Of a stretch of DNA of 35,502 nucleotides, positions 1-8,857 are shown in pieces. Position numbers and translations under genes: made by a program. The stretch covers positions 2,044-37,545 of the forward strand of contig VBBS01000046.1 of NCBI GenBank assembly GCA_005888745.1, written 5' to 3'. The stretch comes from Candidatus Bathyarchaeota archaeon. GTDB taxonomy: Archaea; Thermoproteota; Bathyarchaeia; 40CM-2-53-6. Below the pieces are notes generated by a model. That model saw only the letters and a program-made list of their open reading frames with translations, did no database searches and was not told where the DNA came from. How positions within the stretch are numbered: position 1 is the first letter of the stretch; each line of letters opens with the position of its first letter.

Positions 1-1478
1 TTGAGCCATTCTGCCAGTGAAGCTATGAGTAATCTGGGACCGGATCCGATCTATGGCTCTCAGTTAATCACCTATCCGACCAACTAGACACGAAAGCCAG
101 GCTGAAAGCCGGCCGGGGATTTGAATTCTGGCCCCCAAAGATCTCACTCGTCCGAGGGCTTCTTTAGAAGGGAACCGAACCCCGGTTGCGGCTCCCATTC
201 TATGTTACCTCGGATCCAGCAAGGATTCTGCAGGGGGGCCTCAAGAATAACGATTACGGTTCGACTTTTGTGAGGGGGTGATCCTCGGACGTTGTCGCCT
301 TTCGTCGTAGCTCCTCGAGAGTTTTGACCCAAGCTGGCAGCTGGTCAAAAATACAGTTGCAAGGAATCTTCTGGGAGCCGCAATGAGGACACCGGTTTTT
401 ATGCGACAGCGTAGACTGCTACTTTTAGCAGAAACCTGTCCGCTGGCACAAACCGAGCTCAGTCGGTAAATTCTTGGGCTTCAGAGTTCTATGGCCAGGA
501 CCGAGTTCCTGCGGTCGTCCTAGTCTCGGAGGACACAAGAACGTTCCCGATGAACGATTTAAGCTTGGCTGCCATAATCCAGTCGCAAGAGCATTTGACC
601 TAAGCTAACTAGGAGGAAGACTTATGGCACAACTTGAAATGGCAAAAATAACACCAGCCCAGCTGTCCCGTCCTCGGACGGCATCACAATGACAGCGTCG
701 TAAGCATCATTGTGCCAGAGTTGTTATGGGGATATGGGACATGATTATGCGGGCTCCGCGAGAGGGGTTTTCCCGTAACGTCAAAAAGTTATCATTATGG
801 AAATAAGCTCGACAGTTAGTATCGTAACATTTCCGTCGATCCAGCTTAGATCCTTTAGTGTTACAGCGTTTCGTGTTCGAGTCTGAGGTGGTCTAAGTCT
901 GGAGTTCGGGTTGTATTCTCCGATCCAACCGAGAGTTGATACGTAGAGACATGGTACTGTTGTCACTCGCAAGCATGTGCTCACACTAACAAATGGGAAT
1001 GTTGTCGTAAGCAACCTGGCTCTGCTTGCAACAGTAAATCGCAGAGACCATGAGCCATGCTAGCGTTAGCAGTGCAGAAACCCGGTCCACTGATAATCAC
1101 TTTTTCGGATCGGTTTACACGATGCAGGAGATTGTTTGCTGTCAAGGCATGGCGAAGGTCAGAACCTCCTTCTGAAGTTGAACCATATTAGAGAGTCTGA
1201 ACCTTGGAAGTCACTCTCAACCTTCAGAGTGACCAAAGACAAATTCGAGAGAGCGACTCGGGAAGGCCTCATTCGAAGGATGAGATGAAAAATGTGCGAG
1301 TTTAGATTTTGTGAAATGAGGGAGGGCCGGAGCGCAGCGGTCTTCATTCGGCCAAGAGGGGCATCCGGCATTCCGGGATGGGCTAAGATATTCCAAGAAT
1401 CGATATTGTCGGAACTAGATATTTTCGCTCTTCAACATAAACCAATTAAAGGTTCTATGAGGACCGGGTCAGCGAAAA
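1..1478. other. Long stretch without a convincing gene
   Basis: About 1.5 kb in which no reading frame looks coding; open frames are short and lack ribosome binding sites or recognisable motifs. One exception is a 22-codon frame at 624-692, listed separately. On the minus strand around 107-145 there is a fragment resembling a tRNA T-arm, but only two of the five stem pairs form and no matching 5' acceptor strand is found. The stretch could hold untranslated RNA or decayed genes; I see nothing definite. Confidence 0.4.
624..692 (+). CDS. Possible 22-aa peptide or gene remnant
   Basis: A perfect AGGAGG at 611-616 stands seven bases before an ATG that opens a 22-codon frame (MAQLEMAKITPAQLSRPRTA..) ending in TGA. 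The strength of the ribosome binding site in otherwise gene-poor DNA is the only reason to list it. It could be a small peptide, the decayed 5' end of a former gene, or chance. No domain is recognised. Confidence 0.25.
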   Translation: MAQLEMAKITPAQLSRPRTASQ

Positions 1479-2942
1479 ATGTTTTACACAAAACCAAAAA
1501 CCATCCTATCAACCCTCGCTCTCTCAATAACCTTAGCCATAGCATTGCATCTACCGATCACGGTTTACGCGGTGCCTGCTTCATATAGTGTAACGACGAT
1601 TACTGTTGGCAACGCACCAGCTTTCCAGGTTTACGATCCCATTAATGGCAATGTGTACGTCGCTAACAGTGGATCAAACACTGTGTCTGTCATAAGCAGT
1701 TCGACCAACACAGTGATCGCAACGATTGGGGTAGGCTCAAGCCCAGCTTGGATAAGTTGGAATCCTGCCAATGGTGACGTTTACGTGTCCAACGATGCGT
1801 CCGCTACTGTATCCGTGATAAGCGGCACGACAAACACCGTGATCACTACCATTCCAGTAATGTCTAATCCGCACATGATATCCTTTGACTTTGCTAACGG
1901 AGACATTTACGTCGGCAGCCAGTCGAGCAACGTGGTTGCGAGAATATCAAGTGTGACAAACATTCCGACGTTCATACCCGTCGGAAGCGGTCCAGCACAC
2001 ATAATCTACAACGTTGTAAATCATGACATGTATGCCTCAAACTATTATTCCAATACCGTGTCTCGGATCGATAGCACTACAAATCTAGAGACCGCGACTA
2101 TTCCCGTAGGGCCTACTCCAGCGTATCTTCTCTTTGACCCAGCCAACGGGAACGTATATGTTCCCAATTACGCTTCAAACTTTGTGTCTGTCATATCTAG
2201 TTCGACTAATACTGTCGTCACCACTATTGTCGTGGGATCGAGTCCGATAGGGGCATTCTTCGACCCTGCGAACAATGACGTCTACGTCATGAACAGATTC
2301 TCGAGCTTCGTATCTGTGATAGACAGTACCACAAACACCGTCGTTGCAAGTGTCTCCGTTGGCACAGCTCCGTCATGGGCGGCCTACAATCCATTAGTCA
2401 ATTCAGAATTCGTGAATGTTGAACCACCCGTCTCGCCTCCATCAACCACCCCGAACACAGTAGCTGTAATTGACAGCGGTACTCTGACCGTAACTGCCAC
2501 AATCGCGGTTGGTCCAAGTCCCCATCAAACAGTCTATGATTTTACTAATGGAGAGATCTACGTAGCGAACCTTGGCTCGAACACGGTCTCGGCAATTTCC
2601 ATTTCCAAGGCCACAACCAGCACAAGTGTAATGTGCGCAGCGACTACAATCCGAGATCATAAGTCTACAACGTGTACGGCAACAGTTACAGACGATCCCC
2701 CTTTCATCGGACCACCAACAGGCACGGTTTCATGGACATGCAGCCCATCCCCATGCGGATTCTTCACCCCGACAAGCTGTACGCTGGGCTCGGCTCCAGC
2801 TACGAGCACGTCAGCGAGCTGCAGTGTGAGCTTCACCTCAATGGCAGGTAAACCGACAGCTGTAACAATAACAGCAAGCTATAACGGCGATACTACCCAC
2901 ACGTCGAGTTCAGGCAGCATCGTGATAACTTCTGGAACATAG
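1479..2942 (+). CDS. Secreted YVTN-type beta-propeller protein
   Basis: 487 aa. The N-terminus has a basic stretch, a hydrophobic core and a likely signal peptidase site after VYA near residue 32. Six to seven repeats follow (about residues 38-375), each with the pattern 'G..P....Y(D/N)P.NG(N/D)VYV.N..SNTVSVI...TNTV...I.VG', the signature of YVTN/NHL-like beta-propellers. After about residue 378 the protein changes to a Thr/Ser-rich, Cys-containing domain ('TCTATVTDDPP', 'TASYNGDTTHTSSSG') like bacterial Ig-like domains of surface proteins. The fold is well supported; the ligand is unknown. It is probably anchored at or shed from the cell surface. It stands alone, with non-coding DNA on both sides and a T-rich terminator-like tract after the stop. 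Confidence 0.85.
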   Translation: MFYTKPKTILSTLALSITLAIALHLPITVYAVPASYSVTTITVGNAPAFQVYDPINGNVYVANSGSNTVSVISSSTNTVIATIGVGSSPAWISWNPANGDVYVSNDASATVSVISGTTNTVITTIPVMSNPHMISFDFANGDIYVGSQSSNVVARISSVTNIPTFIPVGSGPAHIIYNVVNHDMYASNYYSNTVSRIDSTTNLETATIPVGPTPAYLLFDPANGNVYVPNYASNFVSVISSSTNTVVTTIVVGSSPIGAFFDPANNDVYVMNRFSSFVSVIDSTTNTVVASVSVGTAPSWAAYNPLVNSEFVNVEPPVSPPSTTPNTVAVIDSGTLTVTATIAVGPSPHQTVYDFTNGEIYVANLGSNTVSAISISKATTSTSVMCAATTIRDHKSTTCTATVTDDPPFIGPPTGTVSWTCSPSPCGFFTPTSCTLGSAPATSTSASCSVSFTSMAGKPTAVTITASYNGDTTHTSSSGSIVITSGT

Positions 2943-2976
2943 AGCACAGGGCAAGCAACGGTAACAAAAGCGAAAC

Positions 2977-2994
2977 CTCCCCTTTTTCTTTCTG
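2977..2994 (+). terminator. T-rich terminator-like tract after the propeller gene
   Basis: About 35 bases after the stop codon the sequence runs CTCCCCTTTTTCTTTCTG. Oligo-T tracts without a strong hairpin are the usual archaeal termination signal. Confidence 0.45.
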
Positions 2995-3878
2995 TGTGAA
3001 AACCGATAGGTAATACCGCTCATTTTCTGCTACATTTTGGGGTTGACCGTCCTGTTCACTCGGACGGCTCCATCAAAGGTTTGCCTGATGAACAGTAGAT
3101 GAATCCAAGATATTCTGACTGACCGCTCTTGCTTCTCACAGCCTGCCGATAAGACTGACTGAATGGGTGCTGTATTCTATACGAGGCTCGAAGAGAGCAA
3201 ACAGCCAAGAGTGTAATCGTTCTCATCGCGTTGCACTGAAAAGCGGATTCTCTTCGCCAGAGTTTAGACCCTCACTCCGCGAACCATTCCAGGATCATCG
3301 ATAAGGTTCAGGGCCGACAGGTCGAGATCAAAGGCGGTTCAATAAGTCCTGTTTGGAGTCCAGAAGGGAGTTTGAACCCTCGCAAGACCATGACAAAGGT
3401 TTGAGTTTGAACTCATCGCCGGAGCGCGATCGTGGGAAGCCCCATCTCACTCGAATTTTTGCCGTTGTCGCTCGGAGCTTTGCCATTCAGACCGCAAATA
3501 TTGTCCGTAGACCTGGAGCCTTTCGGCAATCAGGCGTAGGAAATCCTCCTGCAGTTTCATTATTCTCTCATGAGCGAGTTCTCTCTCTGTTTCCGTGCGG
3601 CGGGTGCCCACGGGTATGAATTCAAGGGCGGACATTGTGACAAGATCAGAGATGTCGGCGTGGGACAGTATCGGAGTCGTCTGGGCTTCGAGGAGAATCG
3701 AATGAATGGCAACGGCAAACGGGCATGCTATCGCTACACTGAAATTGTATGATAAATTGATAACGTCCCTTACCCAATCAAAACCGATGATTGCTCAAAG
3801 ACAGTCTGAGCTTTCTGACTGTCAAGTTACTTGACCTTCTCATTTGCATTGGGCTCGGGGTGCTCCGCACTTACAGTA
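2995..3878. other. Gene-poor interval upstream of tRNA-Thr
   Basis: Apart from a weak minus-strand frame at 3447-3635, no gene is seen. At about 3357-3392 the plus strand reads TGG-A-seven bases-AGGGA-GTTTGAA-CCCTC, the same layout as the minus-strand 3' end of the real tRNA-Thr at 3882. The T-stem is only partly paired and no matching 5' acceptor lies upstream, so this is probably a decayed tRNA end or a past integration scar. Confidence 0.35.
3447..3635 (-). CDS. Small helical hypothetical protein (uncertain)
   Basis: A 62-aa frame from an ATG. From about residue 11 the translation is charged and helix-prone (RRTETERELAHERIMKLQED), like a short amphipathic or coiled-coil protein. There is no clear ribosome binding site and no recognised domain. 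The opposite strand carries overlapping frames with no such pattern. It may be a real small protein or chance. Confidence 0.3.
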   Translation of the reverse strand: MSALEFIPVGTRRTETERELAHERIMKLQEDFLRLIAERLQVYGQYLRSEWQSSERQRQKFE

Positions 3879-3881
3879 TGG

Positions 3882-4000
3882 AGCCTCGGGCGGGGTTTGA
3901 ACCCGCGACCCTGCGGGGCAAGCAACATGGTTTGCCTTTCCGCTTACGAGGCGGATGCTCTCCGGTGTGAGAAACATCTACCAGGCTGAGCCACCGAGGC
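3882..4000 (-). tRNA. tRNA-Thr (anticodon CGT) with two non-canonical introns
   Basis: Acceptor GCCTCGG (3994-4000) pairs with CCGAGGC (3883-3889); discriminator T and an encoded CCA (3879-3881) follow. The anticodon arm is TCCGC-CTCGTAA-GCGGA, giving anticodon CGT at 3946-3948, and the T-arm is GCGGG-TTCAAAC-CCCGC. The anticodon loop is uninterrupted. Instead, about 18 nt (3961-3978, boundaries ambiguous by two bases) interrupt the D-arm after A21, and 27 nt (3911-3937) interrupt the variable region after base 44. Removing both leaves a regular 74-nt tRNA. Introns at these places are known from some Thermoproteota tRNAs and are cut by the splicing endonuclease at bulge-helix-bulge folds. Confidence 0.93.
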
Positions 4001-4027
4001 ACCAAGCCAACGCTCGATAATGCTTTG

Positions 4028-4035
4028 ACTTAAAG
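4028..4035 (-). promoter_or_regulatory. TATA-like box of tRNA-Thr
   Basis: Minus strand CTTTAAGT lies 28-35 nt before the first tRNA base, close to the position of the box before tRNA-Ala. Confidence 0.5.
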
Positions 4036-4066
4036 CTCCTACCGTAATCGACCATCCTGCTCCTCG

Positions 4067-5035
4067 ATGAAAGTTCTAACAGAACGAGAAATTATCCGCA
4101 TCATCACGAACCGATTTGCCCGGGAACGAAGCGTTCCCCTCGGATTCGGCGATGACGTTTCCGCAATCCCCCTTTCATCGAAGAACTGGATTATCGTGAA
4201 GACCGACATGCTTGTGGGGAGCACCGATGTCCCGCCTGGAATGACTACTCAAGAAGTTGCAAGAAAGGCCGTCGTTGCAACTGTCAGCGATTTCGCTGCG
4301 AAGGGCGTAAGGCCAATCGCTCTAATGGTGTCCCTAGGACTTCCCGCACCGGTCAAGAAGAAGACAGTCCAGGACCTGGCGCGTGGGCTCGGCCAAGCAG
4401 CCCAAGAATACCGTTGCAAACTTATTGGAGGAGACACAAATCAGTCGAATGATCTTGTAATAGACGTTGCAGGAGTTGGGCTCGCAGACCCGAAGACGTT
4501 GGTTCGACGAACCGGAGCTCATCCCGGCGAAATTGTTGCAACGACCGGCCTCTTTGGAAGACCGGCTGCAGGGTTAAGGATTCTTACCGCGAATCGGAAG
4601 CAGGATGCTGCAAAATATCCATCTCTTGTCAAAGCTGTGCGTCAGCCAAAGGCTCGTTTGGCGGAAGGAATCATTCTGGCCAGAAGCCGTGTCGTTTCTA
4701 GTTCAATTGATTCAAGCGATGGCCTGGCGTTCAGCCTCCACCAAATTGCGGAGGCTAGCAAGGTAGGAATCGACCTTCATATGATCCCTATCGCTGATGA
4801 AGTCGCGAGGTTCGCGAAAGAACGTCGATTGTCCAGCCTGGAACTCGCCCTTTACGGAGGTGAGGAGTACGAACTTGTGATAACTATCAAACCAAATGGA
4901 TTTGACGAGTTGAAGAAACGGGTTCCGTCGCTAACTGAGATAGGAATCGTGGAGAAAGAATCCTTCGGAGTCCTAGCGCATCTTGAAGGGAAGCAGATTC
5001 AGATCAAAGAACGGGGCTGGGAGCATTTCGCATAA
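4067..5035 (+). CDS. thiL: Thiamine-monophosphate kinase ThiL
   Basis: 322 aa, normal length for ThiL, the ATP-dependent kinase that makes thiamine diphosphate from thiamine monophosphate. Family landmarks are in order: GFGDDVSAI (about residues 26-34, Mg/ATP binding acidic pair), KTDMLVGSTDVPPGM (45-59), VSDFAAKG, GGDTNQSND, TGLFGRPAAGL and the SSIDSSDGLAFSL segment near residue 220. The ATG at 4067 has no strong ribosome binding site, as is usual for a leaderless archaeal gene. The gene is divergent from tRNA-Thr, so the 66-bp gap must hold both promoters. No other thiamine gene is nearby. Confidence 0.93.
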   Translation: MKVLTEREIIRIITNRFARERSVPLGFGDDVSAIPLSSKNWIIVKTDMLVGSTDVPPGMTTQEVARKAVVATVSDFAAKGVRPIALMVSLGLPAPVKKKTVQDLARGLGQAAQEYRCKLIGGDTNQSNDLVIDVAGVGLADPKTLVRRTGAHPGEIVATTGLFGRPAAGLRILTANRKQDAAKYPSLVKAVRQPKARLAEGIILARSRVVSSSIDSSDGLAFSLHQIAEASKVGIDLHMIPIADEVARFAKERRLSSLELALYGGEEYELVITIKPNGFDELKKRVPSLTEIGIVEKESFGVLAHLEGKQIQIKERGWEHFA

Positions 5036-5118
5036 CCTGGCTCTAGACGTTTTCGACTGACAGTCAGTTTCGACCGTAATCTAGAAGAACTCCGCTCGTA
5101 AGCGGAGGAATAATAGTC

Positions 5119-6666
5119 ATGTCTAAGCTGGGCGACATCTATAACGTTCCGCGGGGCACGGCGTATCTAACAACTCAACAGATCATCACTTACACTACGT
5201 ATCTGATCTTCTACGTTGCCCTCGCGAGAGTCTTGAGGTCGGAGGAGGTCGGCCAAGTTTCTCTTCTTCTTGCTGCTCAGGCTGCCTTTGTCGCGATTAC
5301 ACAACTGGGACTGCCATCGGCAGCAACTCGTTATGTTTCAGGCAATATTGGAAAAAATGACCGCGAGACCGCTGGTGCAGTTGCAAGGACTATTCTGAGA
5401 CTTTCTACTTTGATTGGAGCCGTAGGGTTCGCGATCGCCGCACTAGTGTCACCTCTAGTAGGGCCCTCGGTTATCGGCTCGTCTGATGCCGGAACCCTCT
5501 TGATCTTGACCTTTCTCTCTGGGTTTTTGCTGGACGTAATTCTAGTATATGGCGCATATTTCATTGGTGTAGGTGCTTATGCAAGGAACCTCTATCAGAA
5601 TGCGTTGTACATTCCCTTCAGTCGCGGTCTCGGACTCCTTCTCGCCATCCTAGGATATCGCGTAACAGGTATCATCACAGGATGGGTTATAGGTGGACTG
5701 ATTGCTGTACTTTTCTCGGCATATCTCTGGCACGGCCAGCTACCAGAGCATGCCTCACATCCCATACGACCACTCTTGGCGTTTAGCTTACCGGTCTTCG
5801 GATCTGCCCTAATCACTTTCGGCCAACAGTATGGCGACATTACCATTCTGCAGGCTATCATCGGACAACTCTCAACAACTGGCGCATATTATTTGATCGT
5901 CTCTAGCGTAAGCTTTCTGTCCGTCCTCTGGATTCCAGTAACCCAGGCACTCTACCCGGCCCTTTCCGCAAGTCACGCCACCGGAGGGACAGAGGCTGTT
6001 TCTGAACGTCTAGCTGTTGCGTTCAGATTGACCAACCTTGCGGTCCTCCCTTTGGGAGCGGCTTTGGCGGCCATTGCCCCAACAGCGATCGAGCTCGTCT
6101 ATGGACCCACCTACGTAAGCCAAGCTGGGATCTTTGCAATATTGGCTCTTGCTACTATTTTCACAGCGCAGGGAGCAATTCTAACGACGTCGCTTCAAGC
6201 GGTCGGCCGAGCAAGACAAGTTCTAATCGTTACATTTGTGTCAACTGTAGTTGGATTACTCGTGGTCATTACAACGACTAGGTTTGTTGGGACGCTTGGA
6301 GGTGCTCTCGGCAGAACAGTCCTAAGTATGGGCACAGTCATTTTGGCTCGTCGCAGCATGGGCTCCTCGGTTAAAACTCACACCGAAAATGCCCTGCCGA
6401 TTGCCATCCTCCTCGCCGTTGGAGTGGGGGGTCCGCTTGCGATAGTCGATGGTCTGCTTATCGGCCACCTAAGCCCGTTCCGGCGATTGCCGATTCTTTT
6501 AGGAGTTTTTGCTTTAGCCTTTCTCGCTATCAGCCGGGCTTTCAGGATCTTCAGGGCGTCTGACTTTGGCATTTTGAAAGATGCCGTGCCCCATCGGTTC
6601 CACCCCCAGCTAAGGACTATCGAGCACTTGATTGTGGGCAAGCGAGATGACAGACCTCATGGCTAG
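5119..6666 (+). CDS. Oligosaccharide flippase (Wzx/RfbX-like, MOP superfamily)
   Basis: 515 aa, polytopic membrane protein with about 12-14 hydrophobic segments. The N-terminal part 'NVPRGTAYLTTQQIITYTTY..FYVALARVLRSEEVGQVSLL' is typical of polysaccharide biosynthesis flippases, which move lipid-linked sugars across the membrane for glycoprotein or surface polysaccharide assembly. GGAGGAAT lies shortly before the ATG. It starts 83 bp after thiL and may be co-transcribed or independent. No glycosyltransferase is adjacent, so the substrate cannot be inferred. Confidence 0.85.
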   Translation: MSKLGDIYNVPRGTAYLTTQQIITYTTYLIFYVALARVLRSEEVGQVSLLLAAQAAFVAITQLGLPSAATRYVSGNIGKNDRETAGAVARTILRLSTLIGAVGFAIAALVSPLVGPSVIGSSDAGTLLILTFLSGFLLDVILVYGAYFIGVGAYARNLYQNALYIPFSRGLGLLLAILGYRVTGIITGWVIGGLIAVLFSAYLWHGQLPEHASHPIRPLLAFSLPVFGSALITFGQQYGDITILQAIIGQLSTTGAYYLIVSSVSFLSVLWIPVTQALYPALSASHATGGTEAVSERLAVAFRLTNLAVLPLGAALAAIAPTAIELVYGPTYVSQAGIFAILALATIFTAQGAILTTSLQAVGRARQVLIVTFVSTVVGLLVVITTTRFVGTLGGALGRTVLSMGTVILARRSMGSSVKTHTENALPIAILLAVGVGGPLAIVDGLLIGHLSPFRRLPILLGVFALAFLAISRAFRIFRASDFGILKDAVPHRFHPQLRTIEHLIVGKRDDRPHG

Positions 6667-6993
6667 TGGCTGATGGATCCATCTCTCCTGTCGCCAGTAC
6701 TGTTCAATAAGTGGCGCTTTTCGAACCTCCCTTCAGACCTTTCAGAGGCTGGCGCCCTTGTGGATCAATTCGAGTCTCTCGGGCCCCTCCTCCAGTACGT
6801 CGTGGAGATTGGGTGGTTTTCCACAGAAATAGATGCTAACCGGAGTCGTGAAGTTTGAGTCGGAAAAGCGTCGCGTTTACAAGTTCACGGACCTCTCTGT
6901 CATAACAATAGCAAATTCCAACCGCATACAGTATCCCTGGTTCCGGTTCCACCGATTATCTGGTAAGGGACAGGGAATTGAGGTTGATGCCAA
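6667..6993. other. Interval between flippase and homing endonuclease
   Basis: 327 bp with only a 61-codon frame (6673-6858) that has no ribosome binding site and no recognisable motif. I see no RNA gene or repeat here. Confidence 0.4.
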
Positions 6994-7947
6994 TTGATCC
7001 TCCCTCCTGCGTTGGTTCGTGCCAAGTCATCGACCGTGCCTTTGCACCCGGTTCGATGTAGCCTAGGTCGCACGAAGAGAAAGAAACAACTACCGCTAGA
7101 TACTCGAATGGTCCTATTTCCCCTGGTCCGCTCTCTCAGAGCTTCTGGGCTAAGTTTTGCACAATTGCAACGCAACCTCTTCGAGAAGACACAAATTCGT
7201 TTGTCAAAGGCGACCATCAGCGGTTGGGTACACGGAGCTCATGATCCGCTGGGAAGGGTGAACAAGTTCGATGCAGAACCCTCTCCTGAGCTTGCCTACA
7301 CCATTGGCGTTGTCCTTGGTGATGGAAACCTCAACGTACACGAATACCACAACGAGATTCTACTCAGTGTCACCGACGGGGACTTCGCAAAGGAATTCAG
7401 CAGATGTCTCTCGATAGTACTCAACAAATCCAGACCCTACAGGGTACGCTGGAGTGAGAATAGAAAAAGATGGATAGTCCAAGGAGCAAGTATCCTCCTC
7501 CACAAATTCCTCAGTCGTCAATGTCGGGAGCTGAGACCTTGGATACGACATTGCAGGAAGTGTGAAACCGCCTTTCTAAGGGCATTCTACGACTCTGAAG
7601 GGTCTGTAAGTGGCGGAATTCAGGTTAGCAACACAAGCAAAGACGTTCTATTCTTCGTGAGGCACCTTTTACGCGAACTACGGATTGAAACGGGAAAGCT
7701 ATACGTACAGAAAATTGCAGGGACGATTCTCAAAGACCCCCGTACGGGGAGGCTATATGCTAGAAAAAAGAATTGTTACGCATTACGCGTGCGGTCCAAA
7801 TCCGTATTGGATTTCACAAACATCGTCGGATTCACTATCGAACGAAAGCAGCTGAAGCTTTTGGAGATCGCTGGAATTCGAGTTCAAACCAGATCACCTG
7901 GGCGGGCCCGGAGGGATTTGAACCCTCGACCTTCGGCTCTCCTCTGA
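6994..7947 (+). CDS. LAGLIDADG homing endonuclease with N-terminal HTH
   Basis: 317 aa from a TTG at 6994; an in-frame ATG at 7108 gives 279 aa and may be the true start, since homology-like sequence begins there. Around residues 53-80 'LSFAQLQRNLF..TQIRLSKATISGWVHG' looks like a helix-turn-helix. Two LAGLIDADG helices follow: LAYTIGVVLGDGNLN (100-114) and TAFLRAFYDSEGSVSG (192-207), each with its acidic residue, so the enzyme looks intact. The last ~17 codons (RARRDLNPRPSALL) are simply the antisense of the neighbouring tRNA-Arg, and the TGA stop lies inside that tRNA's 13-nt intron. The enzyme may recognise or have once resided at a tRNA locus; this is inference. Confidence 0.85.
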   Translation: MILPPALVRAKSSTVPLHPVRCSLGRTKRKKQLPLDTRMVLFPLVRSLRASGLSFAQLQRNLFEKTQIRLSKATISGWVHGAHDPLGRVNKFDAEPSPELAYTIGVVLGDGNLNVHEYHNEILLSVTDGDFAKEFSRCLSIVLNKSRPYRVRWSENRKRWIVQGASILLHKFLSRQCRELRPWIRHCRKCETAFLRAFYDSEGSVSGGIQVSNTSKDVLFFVRHLLRELRIETGKLYVQKIAGTILKDPRTGRLYARKKNCYALRVRSKSVLDFTNIVGFTIERKQLKLLEIAGIRVQTRSPGRARRDLNPRPSALL

Positions 7948-7991
7948 TTGTTAGAGGGCCGACGCTACTGTCCGTACTGAGCTACGGGCCC
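7903..7991 (-). tRNA. tRNA-Arg (anticodon TCT) with anticodon-loop intron
   Basis: Acceptor GGGCCCG (7985-7991) pairs with CGGGCCC (7904-7910), discriminator G, no encoded CCA. The T-arm is GAGGG-TTCAAAT-CCCTC and the anticodon stem TCGGC/GCCGA. The loop is interrupted after base 37 by a 13-nt intron (7939-7951). CCTC of the exon pairs with GAGG of the intron and leaves 3-nt bulges at both splice sites, a canonical bulge-helix-bulge. Splicing gives a 76-nt tRNA with loop CCTCTAA, anticodon TCT. Base 33 would be C instead of the nearly universal U, which is odd. The 3' half overlaps the end of the opposite-strand homing endonuclease gene. Confidence 0.88.
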
Positions 7992-8014
7992 AGTACGAGT
8001 CGACAGGCCTTTCC

Positions 8015-8022
8015 AGTAAAAT
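8015..8022 (-). promoter_or_regulatory. TATA-like box of tRNA-Arg
   Basis: Minus strand ATTTTACT lies 24-31 nt before the first base of tRNA-Arg. Confidence 0.4.
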
Positions 8023-8100
8023 GCCTTCCCTACACAAATAGGCAGGATATTCTATGCCTCAAAGAAGAAAAAAGTAGAATGGGAGGGATGGGAACTAGTG

Positions 8101-8733
8101 CTAGGATTTCTTGGAAAGTCTGCCGAGCCGGCTCCAGGTCAAACCCAAGAAGGCAGTCGCAATGATCAGTATCACCAGGGTCGCAAGAGGAAGCCACTGA
8201 GACATTATGGACACCGGGGTATAGGTTGGCATCGACATCTGGATGCTCAGAGGTTGGTTAACGAGGTATCTTGGGGGGTTTGCGGTGATCCCGGCCATGA
8301 CGCATCCATGATAAGATGTGTCGTATCGAGGTCCAGATGAGTCGGGGCAGTTGGAGCTTGTGCCGAAAATGCTGCCCCCGTACCAGCTGGGAATGGTGAA
8401 CGAGTAGGTTTTCACGAGAACGTTGTTGCCGCTGTTCCTGCTCCCTATTGTAGTCCATGGATTCAGATTGTCAGTCATGTTCGCGCCTGACGGCCATTTT
8501 CCGTCCACGAGCTGAGCCCACGGCCAGTAGATTGTGACATTTCTGACCTCAAGTGTTGCGGTAGGATTTTCGTTGATCACCGTAACGGATAGTGTTCCGC
8601 CGTCTCCGGGTACGTACGAAGCTCGATCGTATCGGGCGCCGATGGTTTGGCCATGAACTGGCAGTCCGAGAGAAATGATTGCAATCGCGACGAGTGAAGT
8701 TGTTACTACCCTTTTTCCTATTTTTCGGTTCAT
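8101..8733 (-). CDS. Exported, C-terminally anchored hypothetical protein
   Basis: 210 aa. It starts MNRKIGKRVV, then has a hydrophobic signal sequence ending near VHGQ (residue 29). The central part is a Ser/Thr/Asn-rich, beta-type ectodomain; 'YVPGDGGTLSVTVINENPTATLEVRNVTIYW' (about 41-70) resembles the Ig-like fold of archaeal surface proteins. Two cysteines (SSNCPDSSG and YHGCVMAG) could form a disulfide. Residues about 181-200 form a transmembrane helix followed by a basic tail (RLGRLSKKS), so the topology is outside domain with a C-terminal anchor. Function unknown. It stands alone between tRNA-Arg and tRNA-Val. Confidence 0.75.
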   Translation of the reverse strand: MNRKIGKRVVTTSLVAIAIISLGLPVHGQTIGARYDRASYVPGDGGTLSVTVINENPTATLEVRNVTIYWPWAQLVDGKWPSGANMTDNLNPWTTIGSRNSGNNVLVKTYSFTIPSWYGGSIFGTSSNCPDSSGPRYDTSYHGCVMAGITANPPRYLVNQPLSIQMSMPTYTPVSIMSQWLPLATLVILIIATAFLGLTWSRLGRLSKKS

Positions 8734-8857
8734 AGCGCCTGAAGCGGCAATCAGATTTGGTATAAGGTTAGTCGTTATCGTCGATGAACATGTCTAAGTT
8801 CGTGGAGCGACGAACGATAGCAAAGCTTGATACGGGTTTACTTTTAGCCGCTTTCTG

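Noticed and set aside
107-150. Minus-strand tRNA T-arm-like sequence
   Set aside because: Only two of five T-stem pairs form and no matching 5' acceptor strand is found nearby.
3353-3420. tRNA-like 3' end on the minus strand before tRNA-Thr
   Set aside because: Layout resembles a tRNA end but the T-stem has a mismatch and two wobble pairs, and no complementary 5' acceptor, D-arm or anticodon arm is present.
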